Below, piece by piece: positions 1 to 7,470 of a stretch of 59,045 nucleotides of DNA. This DNA comes from Chloroflexota bacterium (GTDB lineage: Bacteria > Chloroflexota > Dehalococcoidia > Dehalococcoidales > UBA2162). A program made the position numbers and the translations under genes. Under the pieces are notes generated by a model that searched no databases, had not been told where the DNA came from, and saw nothing but the letters and a program-made list of their open reading frames with translations. Location of the stretch: positions 1-59,045 of the forward strand of contig JACPPV010000015.1 in the NCBI GenBank assembly GCA_016190825.1, written 5' to 3'. The first letter of the stretch is position 1; the number at the start of each line of letters is the position of its first letter.

Positions 1-33
1 CCAGCAAGCTGGGGGGCATCTGGAACGTTACGG

Positions 34-465
34 CTATTCGAACATCGGTAGTTGAGAGGAGGTTTCTTCTTGTTTTTGATATTGAATATACTTTCTGATT
101 ACATCCGCCGTTACTTTGTCTCCTACACTCCTCACAAAGTAGCCGTCCTCCCATATCATCCCAGACCACATCGCCTTGCGCATATTCGGAAACTTCTTGA
201 ATACCTCACGGGCCGATATACTCTTCATTATCTGCACTACTCGGGCTGGAGCATACAATGGCGGGGCTTCAATGAACACGTGCACGTGGTCTTCCATTAC
301 CTCCATCGTGTCTATTCGAAAATTATACTCCTCCGCAATTTGCCGAAATACCTCCTTAACATACTGCCCAACCTCCTCATCCAAAATATGCGCTCGATAC
401 TTCGGTACCCATACCAGGTGATATTTCAGGTCATAAACGACGTGTTTTGTCCTGCGTATTCCCAC
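34..465 (-). CDS. tnpA: IS200/IS605-family transposase TnpA (Y1 HUH nuclease)
   Basis: This 143-residue protein has the length and layout of TnpA, a single-domain HUH nuclease that cuts and rejoins single-stranded DNA at hairpin ends. The metal-binding HUH pair is His60 and His62 in DHVHVFIEAPP, and the likely nucleophile is Tyr126 in KYIQYQ. The start is GTG at 465, giving MGIRRTKHVV. There is no TnpB gene beside it, so the element is of the IS200 type. The gene is intact, with no frameshift, so the element could still be active. Plus-strand reading frames through this gene are shadows. Confidence 0.93.
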   Translation of the reverse strand: MGIRRTKHVVYDLKYHLVWVPKYRAHILDEEVGQYVKEVFRQIAEEYNFRIDTMEVMEDHVHVFIEAPPLYAPARVVQIMKSISAREVFKKFPNMRKAMWSGMIWEDGYFVRSVGDKVTADVIRKYIQYQKQEETSSQLPMFE

Positions 466-538
466 ACCGCCTTTATACCACCTACTCAGCTAGCCGGGCA
501 AGCATCTTTGCTTCGCCTAACGGCGAACCCGCTTTCCT

Positions 539-581
539 CCCCCCAGCAAGCTGGGGGGTATCCAGCGGGACGTTTTATGAC
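539..581 (-). repeat. Left end of the IS200-type element: 9-bp-stem hairpin plus tip
   Basis: A perfect 9-bp inverted repeat (539-547 with 550-558) is followed on the plus strand by 23 nt reaching the presumed tip. Positions 559-581 are identical to 6578-6600. The hairpin loop is AA here and TT in the second copy. In this family the transposase recognises such a hairpin and cuts a fixed distance from its foot. Confidence 0.75.
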
Positions 582-1766
582 TTTGGTTCGTGTCGCCTAC
601 GAGCAATTTCCCTACCAGGAGCAGTTGGATGACCTCATCCCTCGATATCTAACAATCTTGACCGAAACGAGTCCGCGGGCCCCGTCGTTGGACATACAGA
701 GCACGTTCCGCAGCCAGACAGGACTGAGTATTGAAGAATTCATGAAGATTAGAGTGGCATTCTACTCTGCAGCGCTTGCCTATACCTCATTTACGCGGGG
801 TTTTCTCGAAGGAACCACGGCAGAAAAGCTCAAACCACTCTTAACGAAAGAGAAGATAGATGCCTTCCTTCAAACCGCGGCTGCTAACTTTTCGACGTTT
901 AGAGATTTGTGCCTAAAAGAAGAGAAAGACTCTCCCGGAGCAGGAAAGTGGGTCTTTAACCCACTCGTTAGTCGTCCCGTTGCCATACTACCTGATGGCC
1001 GCTTCTGCGTGCCCGTACTTAGATTGCTGGTCCATCGAATAACCAAAGGTATCTATTATGACCTGCTTGATGCTTTTGCTGATCCCAAACACAATCCTTT
1101 TCCCGACTGGTTTGGTCACGCCTTTGAAGAATACGGCGGAATTATCCTGAGCAAAGCTTTGGACTCTTCGATTGTTTGCCCCGAACCTGCCTACGGAAGC
1201 CCCGTCATACATGGCCGGACTGGACGGCTTTGGGACGAGAGGTTGGAATTGCCATGGAGTTCCGGTCGTCACGCTTGCCGAAAATAATCCGGACTACAAC
1301 AGAAAGGGATGAGGTGATGAACCGCATACGCACAGGACTTATCCATACCGTGGAACGATTACCCGCGAAAATCGCAGACATTCTCGATGGTTCAGCAGGT
1401 TTACCATCATCTCAAGTGAGCGAGATAGTGCCAATGGTCGTTACCCTAGAAGAGTGGCATCCGATGGCACTTACGGCTGACCTGATTCGGAAGGAACTGA
1501 ATAAGGCTGGGGGTAAGATAGTACGCTTTCAACTGATGTCGGTCAGCGACCTGGAATGGCTGTTAACATGGGCTAAGGTTGAACATCCAGCCGTTGTCCT
1601 CCGAGACAAGCTTTCTGACCCAGCCCAAGACGACTTGTCTGTCAGCCAGTACCTGCGTAAGCGTGCTGATGATAAAGGCTTACCGTTTCCACGGCGGCTG
1701 CTTAAAGATAGAGCAGACGCTTTCTTCGGTGAGCTTAGTGGCGACGGTCCATTAAGTAAAGCTTGA
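577..1766 (+). pseudogene. Broken nuclease-like gene (5' end lost to the IS, 1-nt frameshift near 1197)
   Basis: The coding sequence emerges from the tip of the IS element in frame 1 and runs to about 1197. It then continues without loss of sense in frame 3 to the stop at 1764-1766. Joining ...EPAYG to KPRHTWPDWTALGR restores a smooth protein, and a lost A in a GGAAAG stretch would explain the shift. The downstream part has PDW followed about 15 residues later by MEFRSSRL, spaced like the acidic residues of a PD-(D/E)XK nuclease core; this is a weak motif-based guess. The true N-terminus lies outside the window or was deleted, because the ATG at 577 belongs to the IS end. The frameshift could also be an assembly or base-calling error. 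The family is not recognised. Confidence 0.55.
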
Positions 1767-1937
1767 GACTCCGTGGAAGCTTGTTAGTTTAGGACTCAGA
1801 TGGCCAGGAACGTTAGCTCGAAGTCCTTGCCAGTACTACCTATTGATACCTCACAGCTCCGCCACGTCCAACCTACTTTACAGTAGAGAGAACTGTTCCC
1901 TTGCGCCGCTCCTCTAGTTACTCTAACATCCTAGTAC

Positions 1938-3089
1938 ATGAACGAGAATTTCAAATTATTTGATGAATTTGAACGTACTAACGCGGCACCTGCAAAGTAC
2001 GAAGAGCCGTTGTTTGATGCCTTGAATCGTTTGTCTTGGAATAATGCCGCGGTAATTCGCGCAACCCTTGAAGACTGGTTTTGCGTATACCCAGAAACCA
2101 ACAAAAGGGATTTGTCGAGCAGATTCAGAAGCCAAAGGGATTCTAATCACCAAGGTGCTTTCTTTGAGCTAGTCCTCTTCAAGCTCTTGACAGAGTTGGG
2201 TTATCAAATCAAGCTAAATCATCCAACGCCATCAGGCACACCCGATTTTCTTGCTCGCACCTCTTCGGGTGAGCAGTTTTTCTTAGATGCTACTATTGCA
2301 CAGCCAAAGACCTTCCGCGATAGCCCATCCGAGAAAGTTGTTTTCGAAGCGCTTAATAAGCTGGACTGCTCCGATTTCTCACTTTGCATAAGGACCCGAG
2401 GGGTACTTAAGAACATTCCTCCTAAGAACAAAATACAACAGATTCAAGATTGGGTTTACAGCTTGGACTATGAAAGAATCCGAACAGATTTGACCACCGG
2501 CTTACACTTACCTGAGTACCGATTTGAGCATGGCGGCTGGACTCTCATTATCGAAGCTTTACCGAGAAGCCCAGATAAACGCGGAACCAAACCGCACCGC
2601 CCAATTGGAATTGGCCCAATGCGCGTAGACTTCGTCGATTCAGTGAAGCCAATTGTAGAGGCTGTCCGCGCAAAAGCTCATAAGTATCGAGGACTGGGAG
2701 ATCCTTTCGTAGTCGCCGTTAATGCCCTTGACCTTGCTGGAGCTGAGAGAATAGATGTATTACTAGCCCTTTTTGGTTATGAAGCATCCACTGAAGATCC
2801 AAACATTTCACGGGTAAGATCGCCTCAAGGTATTAATAGGGACCATGTTTGGCATACAAAGAAGAATACTGGGGTGAGTGCCGTACTTCTTTTTAATGAA
2901 CTGCAACACGCTAATTTGACATCGGCAACTTTCTGCATGTATGAGAATCCTTGGGCGTCCTATCCTGTGCCAGTATCCCTGCGGCGTCTACCCCATTCTC
3001 TCGTTGATGGTGACTTTATAAAGTGGTATAGAGGGCAGGCACTTGGCGCTGTTCTCGGCCTTTCCCCAGGTTGGCCTGGCCCAAAGTAG
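1938..3089 (+). CDS. Hypothetical protein with a PD-(D/E)XK-nuclease-like segment
   Basis: The family of this 383-residue protein is not recognised. Residues about 70-125 resemble the core of restriction-like nucleases: a helix with Glu in GAFFELVLFKLL, then TPDFLAR, then a strand FFLDATIA. The usual Lys of the (D/E)XK signature is absent, being replaced by the DAT triplet, so catalysis is uncertain. The C-terminal half has no obvious motif, membrane segment or repeat. The gene stands alone, with about 170 bp of non-coding DNA on either side, and is visibly more AT-rich than the housekeeping genes. That fits recent transfer. A role in defence or as an orphan nuclease is speculation. Confidence 0.7.
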   Translation: MNENFKLFDEFERTNAAPAKYEEPLFDALNRLSWNNAAVIRATLEDWFCVYPETNKRDLSSRFRSQRDSNHQGAFFELVLFKLLTELGYQIKLNHPTPSGTPDFLARTSSGEQFFLDATIAQPKTFRDSPSEKVVFEALNKLDCSDFSLCIRTRGVLKNIPPKNKIQQIQDWVYSLDYERIRTDLTTGLHLPEYRFEHGGWTLIIEALPRSPDKRGTKPHRPIGIGPMRVDFVDSVKPIVEAVRAKAHKYRGLGDPFVVAVNALDLAGAERIDVLLALFGYEASTEDPNISRVRSPQGINRDHVWHTKKNTGVSAVLLFNELQHANLTSATFCMYENPWASYPVPVSLRRLPHSLVDGDFIKWYRGQALGAVLGLSPGWPGPK

Positions 3090-3237
3090 CTCTTGTCAGC
3101 TTCAAGCTGAACGATAATTCGAACGTCCGAGTTCTGCCTATCGTCAAATAGCGCCCACGCTACAGGACTTGAACCGACCATCAAAATACCAAGGGAAACG
3201 TCTTCTCGAAGAGCAGAGTTTTACCTTTTATCCACGA

Positions 3238-3313
3238 TGGTGGAGCCGAGGGGATTCGAACCCCTTACCTCCTCAATGCCATTGAGGCGTTCTCCCAAGT
3301 GAACTACGGCCCC
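3238..3313 (-). tRNA. tRNA-Ala(GGC), CCA encoded
   Basis: On the minus strand the acceptor stem GGGGCCG pairs with CGGCTCC (one G-U). The anticodon arm is CCTCA-ATGGCAT-TGAGG, giving anticodon GGC for the alanine codon GCC. The T arm contains GGTTCGAATCC. The discriminator base is A, and CCA is encoded in the DNA (3238-3240 on the plus strand read as TGG). Confidence 0.95.
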
Positions 3314-3411
3314 ACGAGTTCCCTCTAATTTAGCAAATGTGGGCTAAGATGGCAACCCCTTTACTCCAAGAGCAGCACTGCACCAAGCGTGATGAGCCGC
3401 CGGTAGCGCCG

Positions 3412-4122
3412 CTATTCAGGTTTACCCCCTTGCTGCTCCGACAGCCCTGCCAGGGCAGACCGGGCCGCCTCTTCCTCAGCGGTTTTCTTGCTTTTTCCAG
3501 AGCCGCTTCCAAGCATGCGCCCACCCACGCTAACCTCTACGGTGAATACGCGGTCATGCTCCGGTCCGGTGACTTCTTTTACATGGTACGATGGCGTCTG
3601 CTGCTCACTAGCCTGGATAAGTTCTTGCAGGGCAGATTTGTAATCGGCAGCAACCGCCGGGCTGACCGCCCGCTCTAATTCAGGCTTAAGAAACTTGAAA
3701 ATAAAGTCCCGCACCACATCTAATCCACGGTCGAGATAGACGGCAGCAGTAAGCGCCTCAAATGCCCCTGCCAGATTAGCCTGCCGCTGCCGGCCGCCGC
3801 CTGCTTCCTCACCCTTTCCAAGATAAAGGTAATTGCCCAGTCTGATAGCCTGGGCAAAACGCGCCAGCGTTTCACGGCGCACGAGAACCGCCCGCAAACG
3901 CGTCATCTGTCCCTCGGTTAGCGCCGGAGACCTCCGGTACAGCGTCTCCGCCGCAATCAAACCCAGCACGGCATCGCCCAGAAACTCAAGTCTCTCATTA
4001 GAGAATCGGGCGAGCCCTGGATTTTCATTCACGTACGAGCTGTGAATCAGCGACTGCTCAAGCAATGACCGGTCGCTGAATGAGACGCCCAGGGCCTCCT
4101 GCAAAGCGGCTAGAGTGGACAT
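3412..4122 (-). CDS. rnc: Ribonuclease III
   Basis: RNase III cleaves double-stranded RNA in rRNA maturation and mRNA turnover, as a Mg-dependent homodimer in the cytoplasm. The 236-residue length is normal. The family signature ERLEFLGDA lies at residues 43-51, and the second catalytic cluster is in GAFEALTAAVYLD. A C-terminal double-stranded-RNA-binding domain begins near DYKSALQELIQ (about residue 157) and ends in a short charged tail. The start is ATG at 4122. It is flanked by tRNA-Ala downstream on the same strand and by divergent tRNA-Gln. Confidence 0.97.
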   Translation of the reverse strand: MSTLAALQEALGVSFSDRSLLEQSLIHSSYVNENPGLARFSNERLEFLGDAVLGLIAAETLYRRSPALTEGQMTRLRAVLVRRETLARFAQAIRLGNYLYLGKGEEAGGGRQRQANLAGAFEALTAAVYLDRGLDVVRDFIFKFLKPELERAVSPAVAADYKSALQELIQASEQQTPSYHVKEVTGPEHDRVFTVEVSVGGRMLGSGSGKSKKTAEEEAARSALAGLSEQQGGKPE

Positions 4123-4201
4123 GAACAGCTTTATCGCGAACAGGATGAATACAGCATAGCCCGTCAGGAGGGAAGTGTCAACCGGTCCCGATTCATCGGG
4201 A

Positions 4202-4230
4202 TTGTCTGCAGGTTGGCCAGATGCTATAAT
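4202..4230 (+). promoter_or_regulatory. Promoter of tRNA-Gln
   Basis: A -35 box TTGTCT (4202-4207) is separated by 17 bp from a perfect -10 box TATAAT (4225-4230). The -10 box ends 10 bp before the first base of the tRNA, which fits transcription starting at or just ahead of the gene. Confidence 0.8.
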
Positions 4231-4240
4231 TTTCCTGCAC

Positions 4241-4314
4241 TGGGGATTCGTCTAGCGGTAGGACAGCAGACTCTGGATCTGCATGGCCAGGTTCGAATCC
4301 TGGATCCCCAGCCA
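4241..4314 (+). tRNA. tRNA-Gln(CTG), CCA encoded
   Basis: The acceptor stem TGGGGAT pairs fully with ATCCCCA. The anticodon arm is GCAGA-CTCTGGA-TCTGC with anticodon CTG for the glutamine codon CAG. The T arm is CAGG-TTCGAAT-CCTG. Discriminator G and CCA are encoded (4311-4314). The U1-A72 first pair is typical of tRNA-Gln. Accessory genes begin 20 bp after its 3' end, so the tRNA may have served as an integration site. Confidence 0.96.
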
Positions 4315-4333
4315 GCTACGAGAGGGGGTAACT

Positions 4334-5056
4334 ATGACGGAACAACATAAAGCGAAAATGTCCAGAGACAAAGTTATGTTAGCCCAACACGTTCTTGAAG
4401 TCAGGCATGAGCCTTCGGGCAGTTTCCTTGACGTGCGGGGTTACGTTGCTGATTATATTCGTAATGCTGGCCATTTCCCACACTGGAAAATCGACCCCAA
4501 CATCGTTACCTTCCGTGACATGCCCGATAGAGTAAAGCAGGATGGAGCCCATGCAAGCTACAAGAGTGCTGGTTACATGGTCTATAATGCTGCGACACGC
4601 AACTATTTTGTGGACAAGGCCTCATCATTTTGGAAAGTGTTGCTGAAGAACGAACACTACAAAATACCAAAAGCTATACGGTTTGGGTGTAGAACGCTCG
4701 TTTTTGTTCCAACGGATATGTCGTTCGATGAGATAAACAAACTTACTTTTAGGACTCTTTTCACCGACAAAGTCCAATCTTTTGTGAATGATAAAGAGAC
4801 TGATTTGCGGTTCGTAATCGAATTTTATCAAGACCAATTCCAGGTGCGGATGAGCGGGGGGCCTCTCCACGAAAATGAGGCGCCAAAATACATGAGTTTT
4901 GAATCAGATTATTTTAAGAAGTGCGGTCTCTTCTTGGATATTGACTATTACAAAACTAAAGACCTTGACCACTCCACAATTACCAAGCTCTTGCATGATG
5001 CCGTGGAGTTGTCCTGGTTAAAGATAGAGACAATTGCCAACTCTTTGGGGCTGTAA
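4334..5056 (+). CDS. Hypothetical soluble protein, first gene of a two-gene module
   Basis: This 240-residue protein is not recognised. It has no signal peptide or membrane segment and is rich in Tyr, Phe, Lys and Asp. The predicted pattern alternates strands and helices (for example FGCRTLVFVPTDMSFDEI and LRFVIEFYQDQFQVRM). The start is ATG at 4334, with GAGGGGG about 6 nt upstream; an earlier in-frame ATG at 4283 lies inside tRNA-Gln and cannot be used. Its stop codon TAA is followed directly by the ATG of a membrane protein, so the two are very probably co-transcribed and translationally linked. Base composition is AT-richer than the neighbours. A sensor-effector or defence pair is possible, but there is no motif proof. 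Confidence 0.75.
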   Translation: MTEQHKAKMSRDKVMLAQHVLEVRHEPSGSFLDVRGYVADYIRNAGHFPHWKIDPNIVTFRDMPDRVKQDGAHASYKSAGYMVYNAATRNYFVDKASSFWKVLLKNEHYKIPKAIRFGCRTLVFVPTDMSFDEINKLTFRTLFTDKVQSFVNDKETDLRFVIEFYQDQFQVRMSGGPLHENEAPKYMSFESDYFKKCGLFLDIDYYKTKDLDHSTITKLLHDAVELSWLKIETIANSLGL

Positions 5057-5485
5057 ATGCCAATCAGAAGACACATCACTACAACGATAGATGAGATTGA
5101 CGATTCCGCTGACAGCCATTCGCCAACCAATCTCCCAACACCGCTTGTTGGAAAACCATCTTCGGATGCACAAATAGAGACACCGACTGAATTCCCTAGG
5201 GATAGCGGCGAAAGCGAGACACCATTCTCACAGGGTAGTCGATTCTCTCCACCAACAATCGGGCGCACTTTCGCTGACCTCGTAGTAGAGTTCAAGAACG
5301 ACCATCGTGCCATGGCAGTAATCCTCACAGTCATACCTACGGTTATTTTCGCTGCAAAGGTAAACAGTCTAGAATCCCTGCAATATCCCTTGGCAGTAGC
5401 CGTCATACTCAACGTGATATGGTTTGGTACTCCTGTGTTGGTCACTCTCTTAAGGAAGATTAAGCACCCTATCGCCAAGATGTGA
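5057..5485 (+). CDS. Hypothetical protein with two C-terminal membrane segments
   Basis: This 142-residue protein has a low-complexity N-terminal half rich in Ser, Thr, Pro and acidic residues. Two hydrophobic segments follow: about 87-101 (MAVILTVIPTVIFAA) and about 111-131 (LAVAVILNVIWFGTPVLVTLL). It ends in a short basic tail, KIKHPIAKM. The ATG follows the stop of the preceding gene without a gap. No family is recognised. The layout, a disordered cytoplasmic arm plus a small membrane hairpin behind a soluble partner, recalls membrane effectors of defence systems. That comparison is architectural only. Confidence 0.65.
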   Translation: MPIRRHITTTIDEIDDSADSHSPTNLPTPLVGKPSSDAQIETPTEFPRDSGESETPFSQGSRFSPPTIGRTFADLVVEFKNDHRAMAVILTVIPTVIFAAKVNSLESLQYPLAVAVILNVIWFGTPVLVTLLRKIKHPIAKM

Positions 5486-5538
5486 GAGAGCACTTGTCAA
5501 GTCATAAGTATCGTGAATCATTGGCTTCGTCGTCATCC

Positions 5539-5580
5539 TTGACATAGGTTAATCCTAATGTTAAGATGAACATTAAGGAG
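5539..5580 (+). promoter_or_regulatory. Promoter and operator of the toxin-antitoxin pair
   Basis: TTGACA (5539-5544), a 17-bp spacer and TAAGAT (5562-5567) form a strong promoter. The inverted repeat TAATGTT-AAGATG-AACATTA (5556-5562 and 5569-5575) overlaps the -10 box, as expected for autorepression by an antitoxin or its complex. Transcription would start near 5574, directly before the ribosome site AAGGAG (5575-5580). This rules out the upstream ATG at 5566 as start. Confidence 0.75.
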
Positions 5581-5586
5581 ATTAGC

Positions 5587-5874
5587 ATGGGAAGGATAAA
5601 ATCAATCGGAATGGCCGAAGCCAGGCCAAAGCTCACCCAGCTTGTGGATGAAGTCTCCGGCGGCGGGGAGCCATACCTTATCGTTTCCGGCAGCCGGGTA
5701 AAGGCGGTTCTCGTCGGGGTCAACCAGTATAACGACATGGTAGAACGTCTGGAAGACCTCTCTGATGCTGCCGAGTTACTCCAGGCTGAACTGGCACAGG
5801 AGCCGACAATGCCCTTTGAGGAGCATCTGACGAAGTCGAAAGAACTGAAGAGCGGTGTATCGACTGGAAATTAG
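5587..5874 (+). CDS. Antitoxin, Phd/YefM family
   Basis: This 95-residue protein has the Phd/YefM fold pattern at its N-terminus: an opening strand (IKSIGMAEARPKLTQLVDEV), then a hairpin (EPYLIVSGSRVKAVLVG) followed by the helix NQYNDMVERLEDL. In this family the N-terminal part binds the operator and the acidic C-terminal tail neutralises the toxin. The start is ATG at 5587, six nt after AAGGAG. The toxin gene overlaps its last 20 bp in another frame, typical of antitoxin-first operons. It is probably autoregulated through the palindrome at the promoter. Confidence 0.88.
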   Translation: MGRIKSIGMAEARPKLTQLVDEVSGGGEPYLIVSGSRVKAVLVGVNQYNDMVERLEDLSDAAELLQAELAQEPTMPFEEHLTKSKELKSGVSTGN

Positions 5875-6109
5875 CCATACCGCCCACCGGCAGCTTCGCC
5901 GGCTCCCAGCACAAACTCAAGAGAGGGTTAATAAAACAATTGCTCGTTTGGCGGAAAATCCCCGGCCGCCCGGTGCCAGAAAGTTAACCGCAAGAGAAGG
6001 CTACAGGGTTCGTGTGGGGGACTATCGAGTCCTCTACAAAATTGATGACGAGGTAAAGATGGTCATCATCTTCAGGGTGATGCCGAGAGGGGATGTTTAC
6101 CGGGCTTAG
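5855..6109 (+). CDS. Toxin, RelE/ParE family
   Basis: This 84-residue protein fits the RelE/ParE superfamily: YRLEISHTAHRQLRRLPAQTQ at the start, a helix pair, then the strands YRVRVGDYRVLYKID and VKMVIIFRVMPRGDVYR. RelE-type toxins cleave mRNA in the ribosome A site, and ParE-type toxins poison gyrase. The basic residues in RVRVGDYRVLY and the C-terminal R-x-x-x-Y favour the RelE side, but this is not decisive. The start is GTG at 5855, inside the antitoxin gene. The gene is intact. Confidence 0.88.
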   Translation: MYRLEISHTAHRQLRRLPAQTQERVNKTIARLAENPRPPGARKLTAREGYRVRVGDYRVLYKIDDEVKMVIIFRVMPRGDVYRA

Positions 6110-6293
6110 ACAAGCCGTGTGGGCGAGCCAGTAGGCAGTTTGTTTTGTATGGCGCAAGGTTCGGTTGGTTACATAAACTGATTGTGACCTAATGGGCGGC
6201 TGACAATATGCAGAACATTTGATAATGTGGGCAACAAATTGACGTAGTTACCCGTCTCTGCCATTCTGCTTAACGGATGCAAAGGAGCAGCGG

Positions 6294-6557
6294 TTGAAAC
6301 CGAGCCTTAAATCTTTTCATCTTTCTCCAAGCAGTCTCGCGGTCTTCAAACAATGCCGTCAGCGTTATAAGTTTCTTCATCTCGACAAACTTGGTGACAA
6401 GTATGGTAAGCCACGGCCGTACTTTACGATGGCTAACCATGTCCATGCCACCCTTAAGGAATTTCTGTCGCTTCAGCCCATCGAACTCAGAACTGCAGAT
6501 GCCGCAGAGGAAATATTACGCAAGAACTGGCGACGATATCGTTTCGGCTGTGACTTA
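6294..6557 (+). pseudogene. N-terminal fragment of a RecB-like PD-(D/E)XK nuclease
   Basis: The first 88 residues match the N-terminus of the PD-(D/E)XK family related to RecB and AddB: SPSSLAVFKQCRQRYKFLHL, then NHVHATLKEFLSL and AAEEILRKNWRRYR. The coding sense ends exactly where the solitary IS hairpin starts (6558), so the catalytic part is missing. The start is TTG at 6294, supported by AAAGGAG six nt upstream and a weak TTGACG-17-CATTCT promoter at 6239-6267. The remainder is not recognisable in the following DNA, which belongs to an unrelated gene on the other strand. Confidence 0.7.
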
Positions 6558-6600
6558 CCCCCCAGCTTGCTGGGGGGTATCCAGCGGGACGTTTTATGAC
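6558..6600. repeat. Solitary copy of the IS200-type left end
   Basis: The 43 bp consist of the hairpin CCCCCCAGC-TT-GCTGGGGGG plus 23 nt identical to positions 559-581. Similarity stops on both sides, and no transposase is present. It sits at the junction of two truncated genes facing each other. It could be a deletion scar or a minimal non-autonomous derivative. Confidence 0.75.
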
Positions 6601-6882
6601 CTGTTTACCGTCCAGCTTGGCTGGTAGCAATGTCGACTGAGGCGTTTGGCCATTGGGTGACACCGGGGTGCCCTCCGGTTTTACCCTCTTCTTGGCGTAG
6701 TAGTAGACCGTACGGCGTTTGAAGCCGAGGTCGATGATCTGCTTGGCGATGTAGCCTTCGTCAAGCAGACGGTTGATTTCGGTCTTCTCGTCGATGGCAT
6801 CGGTAATGCTCTCCGGCGCCGCTGGCTCATCCTGGATTTCTGTCTCGTCTTCGTTTGGCTGGATTACGTAGTCCTCTTGCAT
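6601..6882 (-). pseudogene. Truncated protein with a helix-turn-helix-like region
   Basis: About 94 residues remain from the ATG at 6882 to the IS scar. After an acidic N-terminal arm comes KTEINRLLDEGYIAKQIIDL and GFKRRTVYYYAKKR, a pattern like a resolvase- or sigma-type helix-turn-helix (E-x-A-K-Q-I-x-x-L-G-x-x-x-x-T-V). Then a Pro- and Gln-rich stretch runs into the hairpin repeat, after which the frame codes nonsense. A DNA-binding role is inferred from this motif only. The neighbouring fragments suggest an old plasmid, phage or conjugative segment. Confidence 0.5.
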
Positions 6883-6975
6883 AAACGACCTCCTCGTGAT
6901 AGTTTAGCTCCTTACTTCCGAATTCACAGTTTCATGGCGCACCTCCCTGTGAATTGATGGCTGGAGCCGCCTTGA

Positions 6976-7465
6976 GGAACTCAGCCAGGTCAAGTAAAAG
7001 CCTGGGTATATCAAGGTCATCTACGCCACGTCTTTGACGTCAGCCAGACCGAGGGCAAGCCTTTGCCCGAGTTTGATGTGCCGGTGCTTACCGGTGAGGC
7101 CAATGAAGGGCTGTTTGCCGACTTACTTGCTCATATGAGACAGCGGGGCATCAGTGTGGACTTTGAACCGAAACCCCACATGGACCCTGGAATAAAGGGT
7201 TATTACAGTCAGGCCGGCATCTGGGTTCGGCCCGAAGAGGCGAAGGCTCAGCAGCTCAAGACCTTTCTCCACGAGGTCGCCCACTACTACTCGAAAGGCG
7301 TCTTTCGGATACCAAGGGCAGACGCCGAAACAATCGCGGAGAGCGCCGCCTTTGTTGTGGGCACGGGACAAGAAGGTGCTGGAAAACAACCTCGGCGCCA
7401 TACGCCGGGTTTCAACCGTGATAATTGATGCCCTGGAAGAAATAAGCAAAAGGATTCCGGTTTAA
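6976..7465 (+). pseudogene. Remnant of an ArdC-like antirestriction metallopeptidase
   Basis: The segment HVFDVSQTEGKPLPEF is followed by a zinc-peptidase motif, FLHEVAHYY, and ETIAESAAFVV, as in the ArdC and related conjugation-linked protein families. No start codon or ribosome site precedes it, and a stop lies just upstream at 6973. After AAFVV the reading frame changes: sense resumes as WARDKKVLENNLGAIRRVS and VIIDALEEISKRIPV to the stop at 7463-7465. About 20 expected residues are missing between the two parts. So the gene has lost its 5' end and carries an internal deletion. The intact family is carried by plasmids and integrative elements. Confidence 0.6.
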
Positions 7466-7470
7466 GCATT

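Larger units (their letters stand above)
1..581 (-). mobile_element. IS200/IS605-family insertion sequence, right end cut by window edge
   Basis: The element consists of one Y1-type transposase gene on the minus strand flanked by two copies of the same hairpin, CCCCCCAGC-AA-GCTGGGGGG. One copy is complete at 539-558 on the 5' side of the transposase gene. The other is cut by the window edge (1-16) on its 3' side. No terminal inverted repeat or target duplication is expected in this family, which moves as single-stranded DNA using end hairpins. The outer tip is placed near 577-581 because an otherwise unrelated copy of the hairpin at 6558-6600 stays identical to this one exactly up to that point. 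The family assignment is firm; the exact tips are inferred. Confidence 0.85.

Noticed and set aside
52-576. Open plus-strand frame running through the IS element into the broken nuclease-like gene
   Set aside because: It is antisense to the intact transposase gene. Its sequence is rich in Arg, His and Leu without any domain, and sense begins only after the IS tip.
4283-4333. Upstream start for the gene behind tRNA-Gln
   Set aside because: The ATG at 4283 lies inside the tRNA, while ATG 4334 has a good ribosome site.
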